Source: Alcaligenaceae bacterium
GTDB taxonomy: Bacteria > Pseudomonadota > Gammaproteobacteria > Burkholderiales > Burkholderiaceae_B
Assembly (NCBI GenBank): GCA_013205565.1
Contig: JABMMM010000193.1
Coordinates: forward strand, 1 to 42,448
Reading direction: 5' to 3'
Length of the DNA: 42,448 nucleotides
This document shows positions 25,392 through 34,115 of the stretch, one piece after another (the first letter of the stretch is position 1; each line of letters starts with the position of its first letter). The notes under the pieces are model-generated. The model saw only the letters and a program-made list of their open reading frames with translations. It ran no database searches and had not been told where the DNA came from. The position numbers and the translations under genes are program-made.

Positions 25392-25975
25392 GTTTTGCTC
25401 CGTGAGGGCTCATCAAGCTCAAGAAAATTGCGCAATAGCGCATGGCCATGCTCGCTTAAGATCGATTCGGGATGAAACTGTACGCCATAAATTGGCAAGG
25501 TCTTGTGGCGCACACCCATGATTTCACCGTCGGCTGTCTGCGCTGTGATCGCCAGACACTCGGGGATTGAGGCGCGCTCGATTGCCAGTGAATGATAGCG
25601 AATCACGGTGTAAGGTGAAGGTAAGCCTTTAAAAACATCGCTATTGGTATGTGTGATCTCTGAGGTCTTGCCGTGCATGATTTGTTGCGCACGAATAATT
25701 CTGCCACCAAAGGCTGCGCCGATCGCTTGATGCCCAAGACACACGCCTAAGATCGGCTTTTTACCGGCATAGTGTTTGATGACCTCAATCGAGATACCAG
25801 CCTCGGCGGGCGAACACGGCCCGGGTGACACACAGATGTGATCAGGCGCAAGTGCGTCAATCTCTTTAAGCGTGATTTGGTCGTTGCGGTACACGCGTAC
25901 ATCTTGGCCCAGTTCGCCAAAGTATTGCACGAGGTTGTAGGTAAACGAGTCGTAGTTATCAATCATCAGCAGCAT
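25388..25975 (-). CDS. trpG: Anthranilate synthase component II (glutamine amidotransferase)
   Basis: Class I glutaminase that delivers ammonia to TrpE. 195 residues with [14 protein letters not shown] at the N-terminus, the nucleophile Cys in [10 protein letters not shown] and the His-Glu pair in QFHPESI. The Burkholderiales enzyme may also serve p-aminobenzoate synthase; that is known for other bacteria and not shown here. It follows trpE by 33 nt and overlaps trpD. Confidence 0.96.
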   Translation of the reverse strand: MLLMIDNYDSFTYNLVQYFGELGQDVRVYRNDQITLKEIDALAPDHICVSPGPCSPAEAGISIEVIKHYAGKKPILGVCLGHQAIGAAFGGRIIRAQQIMHGKTSEITHTNSDVFKGLPSPYTVIRYHSLAIERASIPECLAITAQTADGEIMGVRHKTLPIYGVQFHPESILSEHGHALLRNFLELDEPSRSKT

Positions 25976-26008
25976 GGTTTGAATCCAGGTCGTGTCAAGG
26001 TGTTGTGC

Positions 26009-27547
26009 TTAAAACGGGTCATCAAGCCCGGTTTGCACTTGTTCGGCCGCGCGTAATACCGCGCGGGCTTTTGCCTCGGTTTCTTGCCATTCAAGTTCAG
26101 GGTCTGAGTCGGCTACGATGCCGGCTGCCGCCTGCACATACAGCATGCCGTCTTTGATGATGCCGGTGCGAATGGCGATCGCGACATCCATCTCGCCGCC
26201 GTAACTCAGGTAACCCGCCGCGCCGCCGTATATTCCACGGCGCACCGGCTCAAGTTCATCGATCATTTGCATTGCACGCACTTTGGGTGCGCCAGTCAAG
26301 GTGCCTGCCGGAAACGCTGCGCGTAAGACGTCCATGTTGCTCATGCCCGCCTCAAGTGTGCCGGCAACATTTGAGACTAGATGCATGACATGCGAATAGC
26401 GCTCGATCACCATGGTGTCGGTCACCTTGACGGTGCCGATTTTGGCGACCCGACCCACGTCGTTACGCGCCAGATCAATCAGCATGACATGTTCTGCACG
26501 TTCTTTGGGGTCAGCCAGCAATTCTGCAGCGAGCGCGGCATCGAGTTCGGGCGTTGCGCCACGTTTACGCGTACCGGCTAAAGGGCGAATCGTGATGGTA
26601 GTTGCGGGCGCCGAGCCAGCGGGTGCCCCCTCGTCAAGCGGCAAAGCCTCTTGGCGCACCAGAATTTCTGGCGAAGCGCCCACCACCTGAAAGTCGCCGA
26701 AGTTCCAGTAATACATATAAGGCGAGGGGTTCAGGCTGCGCAACGCGCGATACAGAGAAAGCGGTGAATCGCTGAACGGTTTGGTAATTACTTGCCCAAC
26801 TTGTACTTGCATGAGATCGCCCGCTGCGATGTACTCTTTGGCACGTAATACGGCAGCTAAGTAGTCGGCTTTGGCAAAATGCCGTTGTTCGGCGGTGACA
26901 ACACTTGAATGGCTGTAGGGGATTTCAATTGGCTTGCGCAGTCGAATCCGTAAATCTTTGAGGCGTTGCTGGGCGCGATTAAAGGCCTCGGGCTCAGCCG
27001 GATCGGCGTACACCATCAAATAAATGCGCCCTGCTAAGTTGTCAACGATGACCAGCTCATCGACTTGTAACAACAAGATATCGGGCGGGCCCGCGCCCAT
27101 TGCGGCCGGATAAGGCTTTGTGGCGGGACCGAGCTTGGGCTCAATGTGTCGAACCGTGTCGTAGCCAAAATACCCTGCCAAACCGCCCGCAAAACGCGGC
27201 ATGCCGGGGCGCAGGGCCACTTTGAAACGCGCCTGATACTGCGAAATAAAGGCGAGCGGATCACCCTGATGGATTTCAATGATCTTGTCATCGCGTAGCA
27301 CTTCAGTGGTCGTGCCGCGCGCGCAGATGACGTTGCGGGCAGGCAGGCCAATAAACGAATAGCGCCCAAAGCGCTCGCCACCGACCACCGACTCGAGCAG
27401 ACAAGAGTTTTTACCGCCCTGAGAGCCGCTGTGCGCGAGTTTTAAATAAATCGCCAAGGGGGTATCAAGATCGGCATAGGTTTCAGCGACCAATGGGATC
27501 CGGTTATAGCCTTGCGCCGCGAGGGCTTTAAATTCGATTTCAGTCAT
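26009..27547 (-). CDS. trpE: Anthranilate synthase component I
   Basis: Converts chorismate and ammonia to anthranilate. The ATG at 27547 gives 512 residues; the longer frame would start with a TTG near the attenuator T run. The LLES motif (CLLESVVGG) that binds tryptophan for feedback inhibition is present. The C-terminal chorismate-binding domain has IRPLAGTRKRG, ELLADPKERAEH, LTGAPKVRAM and YGGAAGYL. It is the first structural gene after the trp attenuator. Confidence 0.97.
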   Translation of the reverse strand: MTEIEFKALAAQGYNRIPLVAETYADLDTPLAIYLKLAHSGSQGGKNSCLLESVVGGERFGRYSFIGLPARNVICARGTTTEVLRDDKIIEIHQGDPLAFISQYQARFKVALRPGMPRFAGGLAGYFGYDTVRHIEPKLGPATKPYPAAMGAGPPDILLLQVDELVIVDNLAGRIYLMVYADPAEPEAFNRAQQRLKDLRIRLRKPIEIPYSHSSVVTAEQRHFAKADYLAAVLRAKEYIAAGDLMQVQVGQVITKPFSDSPLSLYRALRSLNPSPYMYYWNFGDFQVVGASPEILVRQEALPLDEGAPAGSAPATTITIRPLAGTRKRGATPELDAALAAELLADPKERAEHVMLIDLARNDVGRVAKIGTVKVTDTMVIERYSHVMHLVSNVAGTLEAGMSNMDVLRAAFPAGTLTGAPKVRAMQMIDELEPVRRGIYGGAAGYLSYGGEMDVAIAIRTGIIKDGMLYVQAAAGIVADSDPELEWQETEAKARAVLRAAEQVQTGLDDPF

Positions 27548-27563
27548 TTTTAGACCATTCAAT

Positions 27564-27593
27564 AAAAAAGCCCGACCATGTGTGGACGGGCTT
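27564..27593 (-). terminator. trp attenuator terminator
   Basis: Read on the minus strand, AAGCCCG (plus 27587-27593) pairs with CGGGCTT (plus 27568-27574) with an inner CCA/TGG, followed by TTTTTT. An alternative antiterminator pairs GGGTAAGGTTTTGT (plus 27641-27654), which includes the trpL stop codon, with ACAAACCAAGCCC (plus 27588-27600), which includes the terminator's first arm. The two are mutually exclusive, as in classical attenuation. Confidence 0.9.
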
Positions 27594-27648
27594 GGTTTGT
27601 ATGTTTAGTCTGGTGGCCTAAGCCTTGAGACTGACTGCTGACAAAACC

Positions 27649-27720
27649 TTACCCAAGACAAAAACGCCACCAGCGCCACGAGGCGCCAGTTACGAGTTGA
27701 ATCGAGTTCGATGATTTCAT
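27649..27720 (-). CDS. trpL: trp operon leader peptide
   Basis: A 23-residue frame between gph and trpE has three Trp codons within four (SWRWWRF) shortly before its stop. A ribosome stalled on these codons when charged tRNA-Trp is scarce would cover the GC-rich hairpin near the Trp codons and leave the antiterminator free to form. The ATG begins 26 nt after the gph stop, so it can be read on the rpe-gph transcript. Its ribosome-binding site is weak (CAAG). The peptide has no known role beyond translation. Confidence 0.9.
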   Translation of the reverse strand: MKSSNSIQLVTGASWRWWRFCLG

Positions 27721-27746
27721 CTTGAAATTTTCGTTTTCAGTGCTGT

Positions 27747-28451
27747 TTATCTTGCTGCTACCCAGTGGGCCGCAGCCTCAATTGAGTCAACTATAGCATC
27801 GACATCAAGCGTTTGCACGCTTTGGCCCTCGTTGTAGCCATAGGGTACGGCTAAAACACTACAGCCGGCCGCGCGCGCCGATTGGGCATCGTTAATCGAG
27901 TCACCTATGGCAACGCTGCGCGCCGGAGCGCTTTTTAACAAGCTACAGGCATGCAGCATGGGGGCCGGATGGGGTTTGGCGTATGCCAGAGTGTCACCAC
28001 ACACCACGGCCTGAAAATAGGGCGCCAGGCCGGTGCGTGCAAGCAGGGGCAAAGTAAATTCAGTTGCCTTATTGGTCACAACAGCCAGCCGTAAACCCAT
28101 GCTTTTCATTCGCTCAAGCCCAGGCATTACCCCGTCAAACATCACCGACTGGTCGCCATTGACCCGGTGCAAATTGCGAAAATACGATTCGCGGGCACGC
28201 TCAAAGAGTTCGGGCGAGATTGAGGCGGGGTCGGCATCAGCAGTCAGCATACGCATGACCAGATTTTTGGCCCCTTTGCCAATAAAGGTGGCGATCTGGG
28301 CCTGCGGCAGACTAGAAAGCCCAAGCTCTTGACGCATGGTGTTGGCCGCGTTTGCCAGATCCGGAATGGTGTCCATTAAGGTGCCATCAAGATCAATCAA
28401 CACAGCATCAAAGGCTAGGGGTTTGCGGGCGGCGCTAGAAGGTGAAGACAT
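27747..28451 (-). CDS. gph: Phosphoglycolate phosphatase
   Basis: HAD-superfamily phosphatase that removes 2-phosphoglycolate formed during DNA repair or oxygenase side reactions. 234 residues. The HAD motifs are DLDGTLMDT (nucleophile and acid Asp), VVTNKATEF (motif II), KPHPAPM (motif III Lys) and IGDSINDAQSA (motif IV). A helical cap domain lies between motifs I and II. It lies between rpe and trpL, an order also seen in related Burkholderiales. Other HAD substrates cannot be excluded, but the context favours Gph. Confidence 0.93.
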   Translation of the reverse strand: MSSPSSAARKPLAFDAVLIDLDGTLMDTIPDLANAANTMRQELGLSSLPQAQIATFIGKGAKNLVMRMLTADADPASISPELFERARESYFRNLHRVNGDQSVMFDGVMPGLERMKSMGLRLAVVTNKATEFTLPLLARTGLAPYFQAVVCGDTLAYAKPHPAPMLHACSLLKSAPARSVAIGDSINDAQSARAAGCSVLAVPYGYNEGQSVQTLDVDAIVDSIEAAAHWVAAR

Positions 28452-28511
28452 TATGCAGAGTCAAAACGAAGGTTAAAGAGCCAATTAGGATCGTTGGTTC
28501 AGTTCAAACGC

Positions 28512-29210
28512 TTAGACCGAGCGAGTTTCAGCAAGTTTGAGTTGTTCGCGCATGTTTTGAATGACTGCAGCGTAATCGGGTTGGCCAAAAATCGCCGAGC
28601 CCGCAACGAAGGTGTCGGCCCCTGCGGCGCGGATGGCACCGATATTTTCGACTTTGACGCCGCCATCGACTTCAAGGGCGATCGGTTGGCCCCCAGCGGC
28701 CAGATGCCGGTCGATCAAAATACGCACTTGGCGCAGCTTGTTTAAAGTGGCCGGGATAAAGCTTTGTCCGCCATAGCCTGGGTTCACCGACATCAATAAA
28801 ATAATGTCGACTTTGTCCATGACATGAGTTAACCAGTCAAGCGGCGTGGCGGGGTTAAACACTAAGCCAGCCTGACAGCCTTGATCGCGGATCAGCGCAA
28901 GACTGCGATCGACATGGCGTGAGGCTTCGGGGTGAAACGTGATGATGTTCGCACCGGCCTCGGCAAAGGAGGGGATCAGGCTGTCAACCGGCTCAACCAT
29001 CAAGTGCACATCAATTGGCACCTTGACGTGGGGGCGGATAGCCTCGCACACCATGGGACCAATGGTCAAATTGGGGACGTAATGATTGTCCATGACGTCA
29101 AAGTGGATCCAGTCAGCCCCGGCGGCGACAACATTTTTAACCTCTTCGCCCAATCTGGCGAAGTCAGCGGATAAAATACTGGGTGCAAGGCGTGCGGTTG
29201 GAAGAGTCAT
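28512..29210 (-). CDS. rpe: Ribulose-phosphate 3-epimerase
   Basis: Interconverts ribulose 5-phosphate and xylulose 5-phosphate in the pentose phosphate pathway. TIM barrel with [16 protein letters not shown] at the N-terminus, [12 protein letters not shown] (metal and catalytic Asp), [20 protein letters not shown] and EVDGGV. I start at the Met at 29210 (232 residues); upstream Met codons at 29213, 29222 and 29225 are possible because no start has a strong ribosome-binding site. It is the first gene of the minus-strand unit and is divergent from apaG. Confidence 0.95.
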   Translation of the reverse strand: MTLPTARLAPSILSADFARLGEEVKNVVAAGADWIHFDVMDNHYVPNLTIGPMVCEAIRPHVKVPIDVHLMVEPVDSLIPSFAEAGANIITFHPEASRHVDRSLALIRDQGCQAGLVFNPATPLDWLTHVMDKVDIILLMSVNPGYGGQSFIPATLNKLRQVRILIDRHLAAGGQPIALEVDGGVKVENIGAIRAAGADTFVAGSAIFGQPDYAAVIQNMREQLKLAETRSV

Positions 29211-29280
29211 CATTTCTGGCATCATGTGCGAACACAAAAACAGGGTAACCCCATTATTGCAGTTTTCTTCGGATGTCATC

Positions 29281-29655
29281 GTGAAACCTTTTGAGCTAAC
29301 CGTGGCGGTTGAGCCGCGCTTTGTACCGGATCAGTCGGATCCAGCTAAACAGCAGTTCGTTTTCTCTTACACGGTGCGCATCACCAACACTGGCGAGCGC
29401 CCCGCTCAGGTCATCAGCCGGCACTGGATCATCAGCGATAGCGAGCAGGTTTCCCAAGAAGTCAGGGGCTTAGGTGTGGTGGGTCAGCAACCCTTGTTAG
29501 GGCCTGGCGAAACCTTTGAATACACCAGTGGCTGCCCTCTTAAAACGCCAGTTGGCACGATGCGGGGCAGTTATCACTGTGTGGGCGAAAACGGTGTGCC
29601 TTTCGAGGTCGAAATCCCTGAGTTTGTGCTGGCCATGCCGCGCACGCTTCATTGA
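29281..29655 (+). CDS. apaG: ApaG family protein
   Basis: 124-residue all-beta protein (fibronectin-III-like fold) of the ApaG family. Its function is unsettled; proposals include links to Ap4A metabolism and cobalt/magnesium sensitivity. It reads [14 protein letters not shown] from the GTG at 29281, matching the usual length and N-terminus. [16 protein letters not shown] is the conserved core. An ATG at 29224 would add 19 residues that look unrelated. Only 70 bp separate it from rpe, so the promoters overlap. Confidence 0.9.
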   Translation: MKPFELTVAVEPRFVPDQSDPAKQQFVFSYTVRITNTGERPAQVISRHWIISDSEQVSQEVRGLGVVGQQPLLGPGETFEYTSGCPLKTPVGTMRGSYHCVGENGVPFEVEIPEFVLAMPRTLH

Positions 29656-29713
29656 ACTCTGGTTCGGGTTACCCGTCCAACGTCTGAACACGCTAAATAC
29701 AAGGTGGCTAGCG

Positions 29714-31084
29714 ATGCAAAAGGTCTTTTTTAGCAGGCGGCAAGTTTCAGCGGCGCTGCAAAAAAAAGCGCCGCTTGGCTTGGGGCGGGCTTGGTTGATG
29801 ACGCAACAGGTCTGTCTGCGCGCTGCGCTTATTAGCATGGTGGCTTTGTTGGCCGCTTGTTCGAGCGCACCGCCGCTGACTGAGGTGAGCACGGCCCCAA
29901 GCGTTGAGGCGCCGGTTGCCGTGACGGGTGCAACGGTTGCAGACAGCGCCGCACGCACCCTCAGCGCAAAGTTTGTCAGCACAGGGTGGGGCGATATGCC
30001 CGGTTGGGCAAACGACGACTTGCGTGGCGTGTGGGTGACATTTTTACGTAATTGCGCGGGCTTAATGCGCCCGACTGCGCTGAACTTGGCGGGCCCAACG
30101 CGCGCGACACCGCGGGCCTGGCAGGAGGTCTGTAAGGCGGCAACGGATTCAGCGCGTGCGCCAGTGGCCAACAATCCTGAGTCGGTACGAAAGTTTTTGC
30201 AAACTTGGCTCACCCCCTGGCGCCTTGAGGGTGCAGACGGCAAACCCGCGAGTAATATCGTCACAGGGTATTACGAGCCCCTGGTGTTTGGCTCGCGCAA
30301 ACAAGGGGGTGTCTATCAGTGGCCGCTTTACACTGTGCCCGCTGATTTACTCACGATCGATCTGGGGAGGGTGTACCCAGAGCTTGCAGGTAAGCGGGTG
30401 CGCGGCAAACTCGACGGCAATCGTGTGGTGCCCTACGACAGTCGCGCCAGCCTCGAAGCTTCGGGGCGCAAACCCCCCGTCGTGGTGTGGGTCAATGATC
30501 CGGTCGACAATTTCTTTTTGCAGGTTCAGGGCTCGGGCCGTGTCCAGCTAAACGAGGGCCAGGGCGCCGGGCAAACGATTCGCGTGGCCTATGCCGACCA
30601 TAACGGCCACCCCTATGTGTCGATTGGCAAGTGGCTGGCCGACAAAGGCGAAATGCAGTTGTCACAAACGTCGATGCAAAGCATCCGCGCTTGGGCTAAA
30701 AATAATCCTAAGCGCGTACCCGAAATGCTCAACGCAAATCCTGCGTTGGTGTTTTTTAAAGAAGAGCTCATTACCGATCCAGAGATCGGTCCTAAAGGCG
30801 CGTATGGCGTGCCGCTGATGGCGCAGCGCTCCATTGCAGTCGACACAAACTTCGTACCGCTTGGCACGCCAGTATTTTTGGCGACGACTCAGCCCGCCTC
30901 GACGCAAACGCTGAACCGCCTAGTATTTGCGCAGGACACTGGCACGGCGATCAAAGGCGCTGCGCGCGCCGACTTTTATTGGGGGTTCGGCGAAGCTGCG
31001 GGCGCTCAGGCCGGTCGTATGAAACAGGCAGGACAAATGTGGGTGCTCTGGCCTAAACAGGCCGGCACACCCAGTGCGCGATGA
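29714..31084 (+). CDS. mltA: Membrane-bound lytic murein transglycosylase A
   Basis: Outer-membrane lipoprotein that cleaves peptidoglycan glycan strands. The ATG at 29714 has AAGGTGG six bases upstream. The N-terminus is long (about 30 polar residues before the hydrophobic segment) and ends in a lipobox LAAC. The MltA domain includes TGYYEPLVFGS and QVQGSGRVQL. The C-terminal 3D region has AQDTGTAIKG and ARADFYWG with the catalytic Asp. About 456 residues. The UbiH-type gene follows after 7 nt. Confidence 0.94.
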   Translation: MQKVFFSRRQVSAALQKKAPLGLGRAWLMTQQVCLRAALISMVALLAACSSAPPLTEVSTAPSVEAPVAVTGATVADSAARTLSAKFVSTGWGDMPGWANDDLRGVWVTFLRNCAGLMRPTALNLAGPTRATPRAWQEVCKAATDSARAPVANNPESVRKFLQTWLTPWRLEGADGKPASNIVTGYYEPLVFGSRKQGGVYQWPLYTVPADLLTIDLGRVYPELAGKRVRGKLDGNRVVPYDSRASLEASGRKPPVVVWVNDPVDNFFLQVQGSGRVQLNEGQGAGQTIRVAYADHNGHPYVSIGKWLADKGEMQLSQTSMQSIRAWAKNNPKRVPEMLNANPALVFFKEELITDPEIGPKGAYGVPLMAQRSIAVDTNFVPLGTPVFLATTQPASTQTLNRLVFAQDTGTAIKGAARADFYWGFGEAAGAQAGRMKQAGQMWVLWPKQAGTPSAR

Positions 31085-31091
31085 ATCCTTT

Positions 31092-32291
31092 ATGACATCT
31101 TCCATCGTTGTTTGCGGCACGGGTATTGTGGGCTTGGCTACTGCGCTTGGCTTGGCACGAAGCGGTCAGTCAGTCACTTTAGTGGGGCCGCGGCAAACCT
31201 TTTTGCCCGCAACTCCCGAGGTTTTTCATCCGCGTGTGTACGCGATCTCGCCAGCCAGTCAACGGTTCTTGGCCTCGCTCGGGGTCTGGGATATGCTTGA
31301 CGCGCAGCGCTTAACGGCGGTGCAAGCGATGGAAATCCACGGCGATGGCGCGGGGCTAGTCAATTTAAACGCATGGCAGGCGGCACTGCCTGAGTTGGCC
31401 TGGATTGTCGAGTCGGGCGAAATCGAACGGGTGCTGACGCAAGCGGTACAGATCTTTGGCCTGACTTGGCTCGCTGAGCGCTTTCGTAGCTATCGCCCGG
31501 CGGTCGATGGCCAAAGCGAGCCTCAAAGTTTGCCCTGCCTCACGACCGAGCAAGGGACGGTCTTGCAAGCAGAGCTGTTTATCGCGGCGGATGGCGCACA
31601 ATCGCCCTTGCGCGCCGCGGCAGGTTTGCCGCTTGATAGCAAACCTTACGGGGCCACAGCGCTCGTGGCGCACCTGAACTGCGCGCGACCGCATCAAGGT
31701 ACCGCTTTTCAATGGTTTAACGATCAAGGCGTATTGGCTCTCTTGCCAATGCCGGCCACGCAGGCGGGCGCACAAGTGTCGCTCGTGTGGTCGCTTAAAG
31801 AGTCGCTGGCACAAGAGCTACTGGCTTTGCCACCCGCAGAGCAGGCCGATGCTCTACGCACGCGCTTGGCTGCGCTCACCGCGAACCGTTTGGGTGAACT
31901 GACGCTTCGCGGCTCGCTCAATTCTTTTACGTTATCTTTAAATCAGTCGCCCATGATTGGCGAGCGGCTCGCCTTGGTTGGCGATGCGGCGCATCGGGTG
32001 CATCCGCTGGCCGGGCAAGGATTGAACTTAGGGCTAGGCGATGTTCAGGCGCTAGTCGGCGTGCTCTCGCAGCGCGAAGATTTTCGTAGCGCGGGCGATG
32101 CTTTGGTGCTTAGGCGTTATCGACGTGCACGCGCCGAAGCGGTGATGGTGATGCGCATCGTCACCGATGGATTGCATCGTCTGTTTGAGGTACAAAACGC
32201 GCCCGTGGCGTGGTTACGTAATCTTGGCATGACCGCGGTTGAAAAATTGCCGTTGCTCAAGCGTATCTTAATTTCTGGTGCGTCTCGCTAG
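31092..32291 (+). CDS. UbiH/UbiF/VisC-family FAD-dependent hydroxylase
   Basis: Flavin monooxygenase of the ubiquinone-hydroxylase family, 399 residues. It has the N-terminal dinucleotide motif CGTGIVGLATALGLA, the middle signature ADGAQSPLRAAAG, and the C-terminal FAD motif GDAAHRVHPLAGQGLNLGLGD. It probably hydroxylates a ring position during ubiquinone synthesis, but the position cannot be read from the sequence, so no symbol is given. The ATG at 31092 is eight bases after the mltA stop, without a clear ribosome-binding site, suggesting coupling. Confidence 0.9.
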   Translation: MTSSIVVCGTGIVGLATALGLARSGQSVTLVGPRQTFLPATPEVFHPRVYAISPASQRFLASLGVWDMLDAQRLTAVQAMEIHGDGAGLVNLNAWQAALPELAWIVESGEIERVLTQAVQIFGLTWLAERFRSYRPAVDGQSEPQSLPCLTTEQGTVLQAELFIAADGAQSPLRAAAGLPLDSKPYGATALVAHLNCARPHQGTAFQWFNDQGVLALLPMPATQAGAQVSLVWSLKESLAQELLALPPAEQADALRTRLAALTANRLGELTLRGSLNSFTLSLNQSPMIGERLALVGDAAHRVHPLAGQGLNLGLGDVQALVGVLSQREDFRSAGDALVLRRYRRARAEAVMVMRIVTDGLHRLFEVQNAPVAWLRNLGMTAVEKLPLLKRILISGASR

Positions 32292-32386
32292 ACCTTTTTT
32301 GTGGGTACCCCCACCGTTGGGGTGAGATTGGCTTGCGTTTTACAAATTACCATTACAGTCACATCCTTTTTTGCGGAGCAGTCAGC

Positions 32387-33121
32387 TTGAAAAAATTATT
32401 CACCTTCACCTGGCTCGCGGCGGCATTACTCGCTGGCAGCCTGTCGGTCACCTTTGCGCAAAAAGCGCCTGCGGCTGAGCCAAACCTTGACGCTAAAATC
32501 CAAGCGGTGCAAAAGCTATTTGCCGAACGTTTTGGTAACCCGCCTATCAGCAACGTACGCTTGACGCCTTACGGGCTATACGAGGTGCAACTGGGGTTGG
32601 ATTTGGTCTACACCGACGAAAAAGTGAACTTTGTGCTGGATGGCACCTTGATTGATGCCAAGACTCGACGTGACATCACGCGCGAACGGCAAGACTCGTT
32701 AGCGCAAATGCCTTTTGATCAATTGCCTTTTGAGCTGTCTTTCAAACAAGTGCGCGGCGACGGTTCGCGCAAAGTTGCCATCTTTGAAGATCCCAACTGC
32801 GGCTATTGCAAGCAGTTGCGCAAGTCAATTGAAGGGATCACTAACGTAACAATTCACACCTTTCCGTACCCCATCCTGTCGCCCGATTCCACACAAAAAG
32901 TTCGTAACATGTGGTGCGCCTCTGACCCCGCCGCAGTCTGGGACGCCTGGATGTTGCAAAACAAAGTCCCAGCCACGCTAGATTGTGAAGTGCCGATCGA
33001 TAAAATGGTCGCGCTTGGACAAAAACTGATGGTGCGAGGCACCCCGGCTTTATTTTTTGCCGATGGCTCCCGAGTGGGCGGTGCGATCCCTAAAGAAGAG
33101 ATCGAAAAACGCCTGAAATGA
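32387..33121 (+). CDS. dsbC: DsbC-type thiol:disulfide interchange protein
   Basis: Periplasmic disulfide isomerase. The likely start is a TTG at 32387 with GGAG about nine bases upstream; it yields a clean signal peptide (KKLFTFTWLAAALLAG, cleavage after TFA). The first in-frame alternative is another TTG at 32333 that would place 18 polar residues before it. An N-terminal dimerisation domain is followed by the thioredoxin-like domain with CGYC in EDPNCGYCKQL and the cis-Pro loop RGTPALFFADG. A second Cys pair lies at MWC and DC. About 244 residues. Confidence 0.93.
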   Translation: MKKLFTFTWLAAALLAGSLSVTFAQKAPAAEPNLDAKIQAVQKLFAERFGNPPISNVRLTPYGLYEVQLGLDLVYTDEKVNFVLDGTLIDAKTRRDITRERQDSLAQMPFDQLPFELSFKQVRGDGSRKVAIFEDPNCGYCKQLRKSIEGITNVTIHTFPYPILSPDSTQKVRNMWCASDPAAVWDAWMLQNKVPATLDCEVPIDKMVALGQKLMVRGTPALFFADGSRVGGAIPKEEIEKRLK

Positions 33122-33167
33122 ACAAGCGGACAACAGATTCAACTCAGACAATCATTAGGAGCATTTG

Positions 33168-34115
33168 ATGCGTATTGCCGTACTGGACGATTATTTGAAG
33201 GTGGCCCCCTCCATGGCCAAGTGGGACACACTGAACGCCGAGGTGAGTTTTTTTTCTGAATATATACCTCCGGGGCTAATGGCCACGGCGCTTGAATCGT
33301 TCGATGTTATCGTTGCGATGCGCGAGCGTTCGGCTTTTCCGGCGGCGTTGATCAAAGCCTTGCCTAAGCTGCGTTTGCTGGTCACAACGGGTATGCGCAA
33401 TAGTTCAGTCGATATGGTTGCGTGTCGCGAGCAGGGTGTCGATGTGTGTGGCGCACCTGGCGACCCTAAAAGCACGGGCGCAACCGCTGAACTGACCTGG
33501 TCACTGTTGCTCGCACTCTTTAAGCAAATCCCCAAAGAAGCGGCCAATATGCAGCAGGGCTTGTGGCAAACCACCATGCCCCCCACGCTTGAGGCCAAGC
33601 GCTTAGGCTTGTTGGGCGCAGGGCATCTCGGCCAGTGCGTCGGGCGGGTCGGTTTGGCCTTTGGGATGGAAGTCGTCGCCTGGAGCCCAAATCTTACCGA
33701 AGAACGTGCGGCGAAGGCTGGCGTCAAACTTGTGTCTAAACAAGAGCTCTTTGCGACGTCAGATGCGATCAGTGTTCACATGGTGTTAAGCGATCGTTCG
33801 CGCGGTATTGTCGATGCAGCCAGCCTACAAACCATGAAAGCGACCGCGTATTTAATCAACACCTCGCGTGCCGGCTTGATCGATCAGCCCGCACTGCAAA
33901 AGTTGTTGACCGAGGGCAAAATTGCGGGCGCAGGGCTTGATGTTTATGATGCCGAACCTTTGGCTGCAAACGATGTTTGGCGCAAAACGCCACGCACCTT
34001 GCTCACGCCGCATTTAGGTTATGTCACGCCAGAAAACTTTGCGGTGTTCTACACCAATGTCGTGGCAGATATTCAGGCTTGGGCTGCTGGCAGTCCAATT
34101 CGAGTACTGAACTAA
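33168..34115 (+). CDS. D-2-hydroxyacid dehydrogenase family protein
   Basis: NAD-dependent oxidoreductase of the phosphoglycerate/formate dehydrogenase fold, 315 residues. The NAD motif GLLGAGHLGQCVG is in the middle. The catalytic Arg is in INTSRAGLID, the Glu in DAEPL, and the His in LTPHLGYVT. AGGAG stands before the ATG. Substrate not identifiable; related genes are annotated as glyoxylate/hydroxypyruvate reductases or generic hydroxyacid dehydrogenases. Its stop overlaps the next start by one base (TAATG). Confidence 0.9.
   Translation: MRIAVLDDYLKVAPSMAKWDTLNAEVSFFSEYIPPGLMATALESFDVIVAMRERSAFPAALIKALPKLRLLVTTGMRNSSVDMVACREQGVDVCGAPGDPKSTGATAELTWSLLLALFKQIPKEAANMQQGLWQTTMPPTLEAKRLGLLGAGHLGQCVGRVGLAFGMEVVAWSPNLTEERAAKAGVKLVSKQELFATSDAISVHMVLSDRSRGIVDAASLQTMKATAYLINTSRAGLIDQPALQKLLTEGKIAGAGLDVYDAEPLAANDVWRKTPRTLLTPHLGYVTPENFAVFYTNVVADIQAWAAGSPIRVLN

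Noticed and set aside
29497-30264. A 255-codon frame antisense to the mltA 5' part
   Set aside because: Overlaps apaG and mltA, both supported by family motifs, and has no recognisable features.
32309-32322. CCCCA/TGGGG hairpin between the UbiH-type gene and dsbC as a terminator
   Set aside because: Short stem with no T run on either strand; may be chance.
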